A DNA stretch of 64,000 bases, taken from contig NZ_QEKO01000002.1 in the NCBI RefSeq assembly GCF_003096595.1, positions 249,064 through 313,063 on the forward strand, read 5' to 3'. Under the pieces are notes generated by a model that saw nothing but the letters and a program-made list of their open reading frames with translations, searched no databases and was not told the origin of the DNA. Source of the stretch: Pusillimonas noertemannii (GTDB lineage: Bacteria; Pseudomonadota; Gammaproteobacteria; Burkholderiales; Burkholderiaceae_B). Positions 45,623 to 54,240 of the stretch are shown here, piece by piece. The position numbers were made by a program, and so were the translations under genes. How positions within the stretch are numbered: the first letter of the stretch is position 1; every line of letters starts with the position of its first letter.

Positions 45623-46126
45623 CTAGAAGGTAATCACTTCGCCCGCGTTCAGGCGGTCGCCAATGCCGTTCAGGGAATCGACCATGGCGAACATGCTTTG
45701 CAGGGTGCCGGCGCGCTTGTACGCATACCAGCAGGTCATGACGGCGGCCACTTGGCTGCACGTCACAGCGTCCGATATTCGGTAGCGAAAGCCATTCATA
45801 TCAACGCCGTCCTTTTCGATCACCGATGACGGGTCAGAGCGCCCAGCGCGCGCGCCGAACGTCAGGCGCGGGCTTTTGCCGTCCGAGGCAATGCCGGTTT
45901 TCAGGGAAAAGAAGGCGTTGATGCCGTCCTGCATGTCGTCTTCGGTGAACAGGCCATCGCGCGGCACGGTCAGGTCATTGGTCAGCACAACGCAGTTTTC
46001 GCGCCGTTCCCGCCGGTAATCCGCCTCAACGGATACGGCCAGCACTTCGGCGTCCGGGTCGTAGGCCGAAAACAGGGATACCGGCTTGCCGCCGTACCCG
46101 GACACGGTTGACTGGATCAGGATCAT
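45623..46126 (-). CDS. Hypothetical virion protein
   Basis: The 167-residue beta-rich protein (LIQSTVSGYGGKPVSLFSAY; EVLAVSVEADYRRERRENCV; PSSVIEKDGVDMNGFRYRIS) has no recognised family. It overlaps the upstream gene's stop as ATGA. It is probably a neck, tail-terminator or head-completion component judging by position between capsid-assembly and tail genes. Confidence 0.58.
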   Translation of the reverse strand: MILIQSTVSGYGGKPVSLFSAYDPDAEVLAVSVEADYRRERRENCVVLTNDLTVPRDGLFTEDDMQDGINAFFSLKTGIASDGKSPRLTFGARAGRSDPSSVIEKDGVDMNGFRYRISDAVTCSQVAAVMTCWYAYKRAGTLQSMFAMVDSLNGIGDRLNAGEVITF

Positions 46127-46842
46127 GCCAATTCCCCAGGGTAGGTATCGACGGCCACAACCAGCGGGTATCCACTTGGGTCGTCCGGGCCGGTTCCCTT
46201 GCCATCGTTCGGTTCGCCATCCTTGGGGGCGCTGAAAAGCGGCACCGTCACGCGCAGCGTCACGTCCACGGCCAGAATGTTCTTGTTCTTGCTGTCGGTC
46301 TGGATGCCCATAGCCACCATGCCCGGGTCTTCAATCTGAACCGGCCAGCGCTTGGCAATCCCTGCGAACGTGTAGCCGGCGTAGAAGCGCCGATTGACGG
46401 GCGAGTCAAGCCACAGGCCGAACTGGGCCGCCAGCGACTTGACTGTAGGCTCGTCTTCGGCGCAGAACGCCACTTGCGTACGTATCTCGCCCGATAGGGT
46501 GCGCAGCTTGAAATGGCGCTCTTTCGGGTCGCCCGGGATGATGACGCTCAATTCGTCGGCCACCTGGGTAGTGAAGTCACGCGACGGCGCGGACAAGTCG
46601 CGGGCCATAGCCACGAACACAACCGGCATCTTGGCCGGCCTGGTGGGGGCGCTGTCGGTGTCGTTGCGCTGCCAGCTTGCAAGCATGTCCTCGATGGCGT
46701 CCACCATGCGCGATGGTGCCCAGGCAATGCTTTTGTCCAGCCCGCGATTGACGTATTCGTGCATCGGCTTTGTGGTCGGAGCCAATGAGCGGTAGTAGCC
46801 GCCCATGAACTCGCCAAACGCCGCCTTGACCGGCTCAAACAT
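46123..46842 (-). CDS. Hypothetical virion protein
   Basis: The protein has 239 residues. It has a helical N-terminus (NRGLDKSIAWAPSRMVDAIE), then alternating beta segments (MPVVFVAMARDLSAPSRDF; RHFKLRTLSGEIRTQVAFCA; ILAVDVTLRVTVPLFSAPKD) and an acidic Gly/Pro C-terminus. It follows the protease/scaffold-like gene by 4 bases. It is a head-completion or tail-terminator candidate by position only. Confidence 0.58.
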   Translation of the reverse strand: MFEPVKAAFGEFMGGYYRSLAPTTKPMHEYVNRGLDKSIAWAPSRMVDAIEDMLASWQRNDTDSAPTRPAKMPVVFVAMARDLSAPSRDFTTQVADELSVIIPGDPKERHFKLRTLSGEIRTQVAFCAEDEPTVKSLAAQFGLWLDSPVNRRFYAGYTFAGIAKRWPVQIEDPGMVAMGIQTDSKNKNILAVDVTLRVTVPLFSAPKDGEPNDGKGTGPDDPSGYPLVVAVDTYPGELA

Positions 46843-46846
46843 GCGA

Positions 46847-47668
46847 TTACCTCAAGAATTTGCCAAGCAGGCGGTGGTAGAGCGGGTTATCCGGCTGGGA
46901 TTCCTGTTGCGGCTCGATGAACTCGGGCAGTTTCTCCGCCCCCATGAAGGCCGCCGCGTCGCGCTTCATGCGGTCGATACCGGAAATTGACACGGCCACG
47001 GGCGAGATCGCCGCACTGTCCAGCACGGAAACGTCCTGGCCGCGCGATGACAGGATGGACAGCAACTGCTCGTTTTCGATCTGCAGGCGTTCCAGCGATT
47101 CCAGCGCCATATCGCGGGCATGGTTTGCGCTGTCCAGCAGCATGAGCATGGCCGCGTTCTGTTCGTTCTGCTCGGCCAGGACAACATCGTCGTACGTCAT
47201 GCCGTTCACATCGTCCAGCGCATAGCCGCGATTGGTGGAGTAGTTCGGCTCGTTCACATAGTCGAAGCCGAAGAATTCCGGCCGCCTCGGGTCAATGGCC
47301 GACGAAAAGCCGCCCACCTTGCTGTTGTACATGCGTGCGGCAATCTGGCCTGTAGCGGTATCAAGGAATTCCGCCTGGTGCTCAATCGTGCCGTCAGGGT
47401 GCGCGCGCAGCAGTGTGGTGACAATGGCCGGCTCGACGGCGTGTACCTTGCCCTCGGCAATGCCGCCCTCGGCTGGGTTCATGCCAAAGCGGATGCGGGG
47501 CCAGTGACCGAAAAAGCCGGTCATATCCCGGTTCGCGACACGTTCCTGCGCCTCGGGGCTGTTGACAGCATCCACGATGGCCTTGATGTTGAAATGGCGT
47601 TCTTTGCCGCGATACTTGCGGCCCCGTTCCTTGAGGTTGTACGAAATAACGGGCGTAGTCGCTCCCAT
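46847..47668 (-). CDS. Probable prohead protease/scaffold protein
   Basis: The protein has 273 residues with an AAAGGAG site upstream of ATG 47668. A folded N-terminal domain (VISYNLKERGRKYRGKERHF; HPDGTIEHQAEFLDTATGQI; YNSKVGGFSSAID) resembles prohead core proteases of the gp21 type. The C-terminal half is a coiled coil (MLMLLDSANHARDMALESLE; RLQIENEQLLSILSS), as in protease-scaffold fusions. The position between terminase and capsid genes supports it. Catalytic residues cannot be fixed from sequence alone. Confidence 0.58.
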   Translation of the reverse strand: MGATTPVISYNLKERGRKYRGKERHFNIKAIVDAVNSPEAQERVANRDMTGFFGHWPRIRFGMNPAEGGIAEGKVHAVEPAIVTTLLRAHPDGTIEHQAEFLDTATGQIAARMYNSKVGGFSSAIDPRRPEFFGFDYVNEPNYSTNRGYALDDVNGMTYDDVVLAEQNEQNAAMLMLLDSANHARDMALESLERLQIENEQLLSILSSRGQDVSVLDSAAISPVAVSISGIDRMKRDAAAFMGAEKLPEFIEPQQESQPDNPLYHRLLGKFLR

Positions 47669-47740
47669 GGCGGACTCCTTTGCAATCTATACGGCAATGA
47701 TCGCCCGCCGGGAAACCATGGAAACCTTCAAATTTCCCAC

Positions 47741-49261
47741 CTACACGTCCGCGAAGGCATCCCCGGCCTTGGCCGCCACGTCATCGGCCAACGCTTCCGC
47801 GCCGCCGGCATTGCCATCGCTCACGATGTAGCTGACGTTCTCAAGGAACGCGAAGCAGATGGCATCCCACAAGTCGGGGGAGGCCAGGCCTTCCCATTCG
47901 GTCGAATGCTTGGGCGGCACGCGGATACGCGCCTTGTCGGTGAATGTCTTGGGAATGCGCGACGACTGGTTGATCAGCGTGATCTTGTGGTCTTGCGTCA
48001 GGACGGACAGCCGGCCCTCTTTGGCGGCCCGAGCGGCGTGGTGCATGGCCTGGGCGCGCAGGTTCAGGTAGCGATCCTTGTTCTTCTTCTGGAAGCAGGG
48101 ATTGCCCCAGTTGACGCGGTGAACGACCTTGTTGGCGTCTTCGAGGTCTTGGCACACGTTGATACCCAGGCCGCCGGAGTCCACCACATGCGTCACGCCC
48201 GGTAGGTCGCTGGCTTCGTCCATCATGTAGTTGGCGAACACGTTGGAGCGTATCCGGTTCGTCATGAGCGGGATTTTCACCACCTCGACGCGCCGGGCCT
48301 CGGGGCCTATGTCGCCATAGCCGATAACCCGGATGATGACGTTGGCCGACTTGTCGCGCAGACCTTCCCCTGATGCAATGTCGCCCGTCGCCAGCCAGCC
48401 CCACGGCTCACTGTCTTCGATGATCCGCCCCCGCCGGTACATTTTCTCGGCAACCTTACGACTCATCATGTGCTTGCTGGAATCTTCGGGCGACAGGCCC
48501 AGCAGGCGTACCCGCCGTTCGTCGTCATCGTAGGAACCCCACAACTCAAGCAATGAGGCGTCGCTCACGAACGGCGAATCGAACGAGCTGAACGTCATGT
48601 TGTTCCATTCGCCACCGTTGGCAATGGACAATTCGTTCTGTGTGCGCCAGAAGAACCCGGCATTGCGCGTGAACTGGCTGGTCAGCAGCATGCGGTTGTG
48701 CTGTTCGGTCAGCGCCCCCGACAGCGTGGTCAGCACTTCGTCGGGCAGGGTGCTGGCTTCGTCGCCTATGATCAGCAGCCATTCACCGTGCCGGCCCGCC
48801 ATCTTGTTCGCCGTCTTGGCGTTGGCGGTCTTGGATTCGGCAAACCATACCTGCTCAAACCCCTTGATGCGCGCCGTAGCGTCGGCCATGACCTCGACAT
48901 GCTCGGCAATCCAGCCATGAGGGCCGCGCCGGATGCGCTCGACGGCCACGCCGATTTCCTTCCAGAGCGTGGCCTTCAACTGATCCATGTCGTTCGCCGT
49001 CAGCAGCGTGACGGACATGGGGTAACAGAGCATGTGCCAGAGCACGATGTTTGCAATGGAGGTGGTCTTGCCCGTGCCGTGGCCGGAAGCAACCGAGGTG
49101 CGCGAGCGCGATTTCGACACGCTCCCGTATAGCTGGCGCTGCTGGGATGACGCCTGGATGCCCTGAACTTCAATCGCGAACCGCTCGGCACTGCCGGAGT
49201 AGCGTTCACAAAAAAGCGTCCAGCGCGGGTCTTCTGGTAGCAATAACCGCTTAGTCGCCAT
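47741..49261 (-). CDS. terL: Terminase large subunit
   Basis: The protein has 506 residues. The ATPase motor has a Walker A-type SGHGTGKTT (about 59-67) and Walker B LLIIGDEAS (162-170). The nuclease half carries acidic residues in ATGDIASGEG, THVVDSGGLG and SPDLWDAICFAF. It cuts and pumps DNA into the prohead with the small subunit encoded just upstream; the reading frames overlap by 11 bases (ATG within the small-subunit end). A 72-bp gap follows. Confidence 0.92.
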   Translation of the reverse strand: MATKRLLLPEDPRWTLFCERYSGSAERFAIEVQGIQASSQQRQLYGSVSKSRSRTSVASGHGTGKTTSIANIVLWHMLCYPMSVTLLTANDMDQLKATLWKEIGVAVERIRRGPHGWIAEHVEVMADATARIKGFEQVWFAESKTANAKTANKMAGRHGEWLLIIGDEASTLPDEVLTTLSGALTEQHNRMLLTSQFTRNAGFFWRTQNELSIANGGEWNNMTFSSFDSPFVSDASLLELWGSYDDDERRVRLLGLSPEDSSKHMMSRKVAEKMYRRGRIIEDSEPWGWLATGDIASGEGLRDKSANVIIRVIGYGDIGPEARRVEVVKIPLMTNRIRSNVFANYMMDEASDLPGVTHVVDSGGLGINVCQDLEDANKVVHRVNWGNPCFQKKNKDRYLNLRAQAMHHAARAAKEGRLSVLTQDHKITLINQSSRIPKTFTDKARIRVPPKHSTEWEGLASPDLWDAICFAFLENVSYIVSDGNAGGAEALADDVAAKAGDAFADV

Positions 49262-50147
49262 CCTCTACATCGCCATCAAACTTGATACCCAAGCGCTCCA
49301 TGCGCCCCTCAACAACCCTGAACTCAACGTCTTCCGCCTCTTTCAGCGTCTTCGCATAAATCGCGTCAAGCTCTTCCTTGGGCGGGAAAATGTTGACGTT
49401 GATTTCTTCCTTAATCTCTACCTTGTCCTTCCACTGCTTGGGCTGACGGTTTTTCAGCCAAAAAATGGCCGCCGTGGTTTCGGGCGGGTAATGCTTGGTC
49501 GTCGGCGTGATGACAATCTCACTCATGCCGTCGCCCACCGAAACCGTCCGAATGTCATCCTCGGGATGCGAGTAACCCAGCGCCCGCTTGTACAGGCTGT
49601 TGGCTACCTCGGAATCGGCCTTCAACTTCCCGGCTTTTAGGGCCTCCACAAAATCAGGGTGCGCCAGCTTCCAATTGTTCAGCGTCGATACCGCTATCCC
49701 AAAGAAATCAGCCAGTTCTTCATCGGTAGCGCCGAGCAGGCATAGCTTGTAAACCTGCTCGGCATATGCGTCCTGATAAAGGGTGGGCCGTCCTACCGGA
49801 TTCGGCTGGGTCGGTTCTTGTTCAGGCGCAGGACTATTCTGCGGAATGGTTTCGATGGTTTCCCTCACGGTTTCCGGTTTCGATTGAGAAACCTTAGAAA
49901 CCTTCGATACCTTGGGGGATACCTTCCCCTTGGCCGGGGCCTTTTCGGGCGCTGGCGGGGCGCTGGGAGCCTGGGCGGCCCCTTTCTTAGCCCAGCTATC
50001 CCGTACCGCCGTCTTGCGAACCGCCGGGGCAGATACCGGCAAGTCCAACTCCCGCACCAGCCATGTGTAGCCATCCCGTGGGTCTGCCTCCCACGTATCG
50101 CGGATTTGCCCCCACTCTTCGGGGGAAAGCTTCGGTTTAGCTGCCAT
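49251..50147 (-). CDS. terS: Terminase small subunit-like DNA-binding protein
   Basis: The protein has 298 residues from ATG 50147. An N-terminal winged-helix-like region (EEWGQIRDTWEADPRDGYTW) is followed by a Lys/Pro/Ser linker (KVSKVSKVSQSKPETVRET). The typical helix-turn-helix block comes next (LYQDAYAEQVYKLCLLGATD; LADFFGIAVSTLNNWKLAHP), then KHYPPETTAAIFWLKNRQPK, a pattern well known in small terminase subunits. It should recognise the packaging site. Confidence 0.8.
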   Translation of the reverse strand: MAAKPKLSPEEWGQIRDTWEADPRDGYTWLVRELDLPVSAPAVRKTAVRDSWAKKGAAQAPSAPPAPEKAPAKGKVSPKVSKVSKVSQSKPETVRETIETIPQNSPAPEQEPTQPNPVGRPTLYQDAYAEQVYKLCLLGATDEELADFFGIAVSTLNNWKLAHPDFVEALKAGKLKADSEVANSLYKRALGYSHPEDDIRTVSVGDGMSEIVITPTTKHYPPETTAAIFWLKNRQPKQWKDKVEIKEEINVNIFPPKEELDAIYAKTLKEAEDVEFRVVEGRMERLGIKFDGDVEDGD

Positions 50148-50793
50148 GGTGGTTCTGCTGCGCAAAGAGTTTCAACTGATTGGTTTCCGTGGCGGCTATG
50201 GATGCCTCACAGCGAAACCGCTTCATCTTGGCCCGGGCGGAGTCCGCTGCATCCTTCACGCGGGTAATGGCCCCCTCCAAGCGACTGCCGGCGCGCATGT
50301 CGATGAACCCGGGGTTCAGTTCATGGAATCGGGTCAAGGCCGCTTGCGCCTCCATGCCCGACGCAACCATGGCCGCCACCGATTCGTCCATGGCCTGTAC
50401 CTTGTTGTGGATCAGACGCAGGATTTCCATGTCGCGGCGGCGTGCTGCCTCCCAGGCGTTGAACATCCATTGCGACACTTCGCGCTCTTGCGTCATGCGC
50501 GCCCCCGTCTCCCAGTCATCGGATGCCCCGAACAGGAAGTCAATGCTCACCTCGTACAGGCTGGCCGCGCGCACGATGATCCAGAGCGGCACGCTGTTGG
50601 TGTCTGTCGCTCCCTCGATTTTGCTCAACTTGGACGGGTTCGAGTACCCGAAGCGGCGGGCCGCCTCCACCTGGGAAAGGTTGCACAGTTCCCGGGCCTG
50701 ACGCATACGCTGGCCGATGGTTTTCACGATGGTCGCCTGCTCGATCTTGCCGGCGGGCTGCCGGCGGGCGGTTGTGAGCCTATTTCGAATCAT
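50137..50793 (-). CDS. XRE-family transcriptional regulator
   Basis: The protein has 218 residues from ATG 50793 (upstream extension rejected because it overlaps another small gene). An XRE helix-turn-helix occupies about 22-85 (GQRMRQARELCNLSQVEAAR; YSNPSKLSKIEGATDTNSVP; YEVSIDFLFG). A C-terminal helical region follows (ARRRDMEILRLIHNKVQAMD). It lies between replication and terminase genes and may govern late gene expression; this is an inference from position. Confidence 0.8.
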   Translation of the reverse strand: MIRNRLTTARRQPAGKIEQATIVKTIGQRMRQARELCNLSQVEAARRFGYSNPSKLSKIEGATDTNSVPLWIIVRAASLYEVSIDFLFGASDDWETGARMTQEREVSQWMFNAWEAARRRDMEILRLIHNKVQAMDESVAAMVASGMEAQAALTRFHELNPGFIDMRAGSRLEGAITRVKDAADSARAKMKRFRCEASIAATETNQLKLFAQQNHHGS

Positions 50794-50890
50794 GACCACC
50801 CCCAAACATTGCGGACAACACGCCCAGCGAGTAAGCACCGTACACGGCGCAGGCTTCCAGATACCAAGCGGCATACAGGTTAAACATCAT
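50780..50890 (-). CDS. Tiny membrane protein
   Basis: The 36-residue frame MMFNLYAAWYLEACAVYGAY... consists mainly of one hydrophobic helix and ends GGGHDSK. Its ATG overlaps the preceding tiny gene's stop (ATGATG), and its 3' end overlaps the XRE gene start. It is an early-gene membrane peptide of unknown role. Confidence 0.45.
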   Translation of the reverse strand: MMFNLYAAWYLEACAVYGAYSLGVLSAMFGGGHDSK

Positions 50891-50994
50891 CGCTTCCTCC
50901 AAACTTTCGACACCGCGCGGCACAGCACGAACGGCAACCACACAGCAAAGGCGCTGCAACCAACCACAGAGACCACCACCAGTAGCGCGTCCAT
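50887..50994 (-). CDS. Tiny membrane protein
   Basis: The 35-residue frame MDALLVVVSVVGCSAFAVWL... has one strong transmembrane segment and a basic end (SKVWRKR). It starts directly after the DUF1064 stop and overlaps the next tiny gene, so the set appears translationally coupled. Function unknown. Confidence 0.45.
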   Translation of the reverse strand: MDALLVVVSVVGCSAFAVWLPFVLCRAVSKVWRKR

Positions 50995-51465
50995 TCAATA
51001 CCCCTCGATGTTCCAGCCCCCGCCGTCTTTGGCGGAAAGCTTCTTGACCTTAAACATGGCGAACCAGGGCAGGGCCTCGGCGCACAGGCGGATCTTCATC
51101 TGCCCCTTGTCCGTGGTGTATCCGCCCTTGGTTTCGTGAATCTGTACCTGCAGATCAGCCGTCAGTACGAGAAAGTCCACCTCGTAGAACACCCCGGCGG
51201 CCAGCCGCACGTTCATGGGGTGAAACTTCCAGTCCAGAATCTCGCCCGCCAGCTTGCGGGCCTCAAGCACCTGGGAGTACGCGGCCTCGGTCTTGTTCAT
51301 CCGATCCTTGGGTAGGCGGCCCAGCGCCTGGAAGCGCTTGCGGGCGTTGTCCTGGCGTACCAGCTTCTGATGCTTGGCGTACTGCTCGGGCGTCAGTTGC
51401 AGGTTCTGGCGCGCCCCGGCCTTGGCATAGCGCGATTGCGCCAGCAGTTCGGCGTTCGTGCTCAT
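50995..51465 (-). CDS. DUF1064 family protein (PD-(D/E)xK nuclease-like)
   Basis: The protein has 156 residues. The conserved block begins NKTEAAYSQVLEARKLAGEI, then FHPMNVRLAAGVFYEVDFLV and IHETKGGYTTDKGQMKIRLC, with Asp, Glu and Lys in the order of PD-(D/E)xK folds (VDFLV...HETKG), and ends GGGWNIEGY. DUF1064 proteins occur in many phage early regions and are thought to be nucleases. The substrate is unknown. Confidence 0.8.
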   Translation of the reverse strand: MSTNAELLAQSRYAKAGARQNLQLTPEQYAKHQKLVRQDNARKRFQALGRLPKDRMNKTEAAYSQVLEARKLAGEILDWKFHPMNVRLAAGVFYEVDFLVLTADLQVQIHETKGGYTTDKGQMKIRLCAEALPWFAMFKVKKLSAKDGGGWNIEGY

Positions 51466-51749
51466 GCGGCCTCCAAGGTTTTCGGCGATTCCGTTGCGCG
51501 CGGGGCTTTGTCGCCGCGAATGGGCTGCAGCACGCTGTCGTCAATGCCAGTCACCAGGGTTTTGCCGACCCCGCGAATGTTCAGCCAGAACGGCTCTTTG
51601 ATGGCCCACGTTGCCGCGCCCTGGCGGTCGTACAGAGAAACCACCGTGACGATCCGACCGATCACAGCGCGCATGACAGCCTCATGAACGGGCGTCGGGC
51701 ATTCCCCGATCCTCACCACCACGGCCATATCACCCGGTTTGCAGTTCAT
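51462..51749 (-). CDS. Small early phage protein
   Basis: The 95-residue beta-rich protein (CKPGDMAVVVRIGECPTPVH; RIVTVVSLYDRQGAATWAIK) is likely a compact SH3-like or OB-like fold. Similar small proteins are common in Burkholderiales phage replication regions. No function is known. It overlaps both neighbours by a few bases (ATGA). Confidence 0.6.
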   Translation of the reverse strand: MNCKPGDMAVVVRIGECPTPVHEAVMRAVIGRIVTVVSLYDRQGAATWAIKEPFWLNIRGVGKTLVTGIDDSVLQPIRGDKAPRATESPKTLEAA

Positions 51750-51924
51750 TTCTCAATTCCTCCTTGACCAGGCCGGCCATATGCGCCCCCATCCACTCGA
51801 AGGTTTCGAGCTGCTTCTGCTTGGCGAAGCGCGGGGCCGTGGTTGATCGCAAATTCTTGATCTTGCGCACCATGCAATGGACGCAAGCCTTGTTGTAGAC
51901 ATATCCGGTCAGTTCGCATGTCAT
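51730..51924 (-). CDS. Small early protein with C-x-x-C pair
   Basis: The 64-residue basic protein has CVHCMVRK near residue 14, which may bind zinc with an earlier Cys (MTCEL). It starts within the stop of the replication gene upstream (ATGA). Function unknown. Confidence 0.55.
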   Translation of the reverse strand: MTCELTGYVYNKACVHCMVRKIKNLRSTTAPRFAKQKQLETFEWMGAHMAGLVKEELRNELQTG

Positions 51925-52574
51925 GCCGCCCTCTGCTCTGGTGCGGCCAGCAGCGCTACGTCGCCCGCGCTCGCCCGCTCAAAGCCCAAGCGCGGCTGTG
52001 CGGTACCGCCCTGCATCACGCGCGCTGCCGTGGTCGCGTCGCCAATCAGCACAGGGGCCTGGCTTTCCCGGTTCTCTTGCGCGTTTTGCGCCTGGGCCAA
52101 GCCGATCAGCACAGGCGGGTACTCCGGGGTCTCGTTGCGGATGCGGTAGCCGCGATAACGGTTCTCAAACTCTTTCGCAACGAACGGCCAGTCGTGATCC
52201 GTCTTCATGCCCAGCATCGTCCAGCCGCCCATGTCTTCCAGCACGCGATGGATCAGGGCGTCATCGAACGCCACGCTCTCCCACGTTCCGACCTGGCGCA
52301 CGGCCTTGTCCACCTTCGACCACGCCGCCAGCGCGGAATCCTGGGTGGAGCCGGTCATCATCTTCAAAATGTCCGCCGGCTTCGGCATGAACTGGCCCGA
52401 GTCCGGGTTGTGCATGTGGCGGTCGAACGCCTGGCGCACCGCCGGCAGGTCGTAGGGCTTCATGACGTTCCACCACATGCCGATAGCGATGTTCGACAGC
52501 GGGCGGGTAGGCGCAAGCAGTTCAGCCGTAGCGCCCAGGATCATCACAAAATCGTCGTAGTCTTTAGGCTGCAT
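51921..52574 (-). CDS. Replication protein, helicase-loader candidate
   Basis: The protein has 217 residues from ATG 52574 (GGAGAG upstream; a TTG at 52586 is rejected). The pattern DFVMILGATAELL, MWWNVMKPYDLPAVRQAFDR and DSGQFMPKPADILKMM is typical of a family found directly downstream of O-like replication initiators, in the place of lambda P. It should load the host helicase at the phage origin. Assignment is by pattern and context. Confidence 0.65.
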   Translation of the reverse strand: MQPKDYDDFVMILGATAELLAPTRPLSNIAIGMWWNVMKPYDLPAVRQAFDRHMHNPDSGQFMPKPADILKMMTGSTQDSALAAWSKVDKAVRQVGTWESVAFDDALIHRVLEDMGGWTMLGMKTDHDWPFVAKEFENRYRGYRIRNETPEYPPVLIGLAQAQNAQENRESQAPVLIGDATTAARVMQGGTAQPRLGFERASAGDVALLAAPEQRAA

Positions 52575-53496
52575 GGCTCTCTCCAAAAATCATCTTCTTT
52601 GCCTCTTCGGCGGCTTTCATGCTCTGGTCGAACGCGCTTGACCCGCCTGTACCGGCCCGGCCTCGCGCTGGGCGGCTCTCTGCGGCCCGGCGCACCCAGT
52701 TGCGCCACGTACCCAGCCAGTCAAGCTTTGTGGCGTCCTTGCCGGTCTTTGGCACCCAGTAGTCGCGGAATTTGTCGGCCTCCAGGCGAACGCGGTCAGC
52801 ATCCCAGTCGGGTTGGTCTTCAAGCGCCCACTCGCCCCACAGCTTGGGAAGCTTCCAGTCGGAAGGCAGTCGCGATCCCCTGGGGGATGAAGCGCGGGGG
52901 GCCGGCTGCGCAGCAGCAGGCGGGTCGTTTTCAGCAGGCAGGCCCTCCGGGTTGCTGGGATTCCCCCCGGCTTCGGCGGCCTCTCTTTGTTCCTGCTCCT
53001 GTTCTTTCTTCTGCTCCTGTTCCTGTTCCTGGCTTGCAAGGGGCTTAGAAGGGGCTTGCGGCGGATTGATCAATTCACGGCTTTCTGTCATGCAAAAAGC
53101 GTCCTTGTATTTCTCGAAGAACCGCGCCAGATAAGGGTTTGAGGGCAATGACATGTATTCGTTATGCACGCCCTTTACCCGCAAGTCGGCGGGCTTGAGT
53201 GAGTCGGCAATCTGGTATGACGCCATTTCGATCACCCACACCACCTCCGAAGCCTCGTCATACTCACAAAACCCCGCTTCGATGGCGCTACGAAGCCCCT
53301 TTGATGCCCCTTCCATGCCTAGCCCGGTTTCGTGCGCAATGAACATTTCCGGGCAGTAATACAGGCCCAGCATGTTCGCGTGCGGACTGGTCAGCAGGTA
53401 CATGGCAACAATCTGCGCCTCCATCCCAGCCGCGCGCATGCGTTTGCCTGTCGCGCCGATCCAGAACTTCGGGCTAACCTTTGAGTAATCACGCAT
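52564..53496 (-). CDS. Replication initiator (O-like with DnaT-like C-terminal domain)
   Basis: The protein has 310 residues. The N-terminal winged-helix-like region (about 1-125) has SPKFWIGATGKRMRAAGMEA and GLYYCPEMFIAHETGLGMEG. A Glu/Gln-rich low-complexity linker follows (about 155-180, repeated QEQEQ), then a Pro/Ala stretch and a DnaT-like domain (about 205-275: LPSDWKLPKLWGEWALEDQP; LDWLGTWRNWVRRAA). It would open the origin and recruit the loader. The repeats in the linker gene region may mark the origin, as with lambda O. Confidence 0.72.
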   Translation of the reverse strand: MRDYSKVSPKFWIGATGKRMRAAGMEAQIVAMYLLTSPHANMLGLYYCPEMFIAHETGLGMEGASKGLRSAIEAGFCEYDEASEVVWVIEMASYQIADSLKPADLRVKGVHNEYMSLPSNPYLARFFEKYKDAFCMTESRELINPPQAPSKPLASQEQEQEQKKEQEQEQREAAEAGGNPSNPEGLPAENDPPAAAQPAPRASSPRGSRLPSDWKLPKLWGEWALEDQPDWDADRVRLEADKFRDYWVPKTGKDATKLDWLGTWRNWVRRAAESRPARGRAGTGGSSAFDQSMKAAEEAKKMIFGESHAA

Positions 53497-54231
53497 TTAT
53501 GCCGCCTCTTCCTGCCGCCGAAGACGGTATTTCGCCCACTCACCAGCGGCCCAGGTAACGCCCTTGGGCGTGAAGCGCATTTGATTGAAAGCGTGTTCGT
53601 TTGCGTTGGAAATGCCGGTCTTGACCTCGAAGCGCCCGGCGTCAATATGGTTCTGATACGGGGTCAGGACGCCGGCCAGACGGTACGCAACCTTCTCTTC
53701 GATCAGGAACAGCCGGAAATGGCCTTCTTTCGCCCCCAGCAGCTTGCAGACCTCACGGAAGCCCTTGCTACCGTTGGCGGTCGCGTAGCGGTCTACGAAC
53801 TCAACCTTGGGCGCTGCGGCGGTCAGGGCGGCCTGTTGCTGCTCTATGCGCTCGGCCTGCTCGGCTGCCAGGCGCAGGGCCTCGGCAAACGTGCCAGGAA
53901 CGCGCACTTGGCTTTCCAGTTCCTGCCAGCGGTCAACCAGCCGGGCGGTGAACTCCGGGGAAAGCTGGGCCACAATCACATAGCTGTCGCGCTTACCGAT
54001 CAGGTACACGCGCGTCGCGCGCGGGCGGCCCATTGAATCGGTATCGTGTTCGTCCCCCACTGGGGGTTGAACGATCAGGCCACGCTCGGCCAGGCGCTCT
54101 ATGGATTGCTTCACCTTGTCATGGCGAGACCCAACCAATTCGGCAATCTCTCGACTGCTCATGGTGGGGGCCATGCCTGGAATAAAGACTGGCGCTTTTG
54201 CGTGGGGCTGCGTTACAATTGACGTATTCAT
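53497..54231 (-). CDS. Antirepressor (pRha + KilAC/ANT)
   Basis: The protein has 244 residues with an AAGGAC-type site before the neighbouring gene. The N-terminus (about 20-110) fits pRha (MSSREIAELVGSRHDKVKQS; RVYLIGKRDSYVIVAQLSPE; RLVDRWQELE). A coiled linker precedes a KilAC/ANT domain (GSKGFREVCKLLGAKEGHFR; FTPKGVTWAAGEWAK). Such proteins inactivate CI-type repressors, so this may trigger induction of the phage. It is part of the early right-to-left operon. Confidence 0.83.
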   Translation of the reverse strand: MNTSIVTQPHAKAPVFIPGMAPTMSSREIAELVGSRHDKVKQSIERLAERGLIVQPPVGDEHDTDSMGRPRATRVYLIGKRDSYVIVAQLSPEFTARLVDRWQELESQVRVPGTFAEALRLAAEQAERIEQQQAALTAAAPKVEFVDRYATANGSKGFREVCKLLGAKEGHFRLFLIEEKVAYRLAGVLTPYQNHIDAGRFEVKTGISNANEHAFNQMRFTPKGVTWAAGEWAKYRLRRQEEAA

Positions 54232-54240
54232 TGCGAGTCC

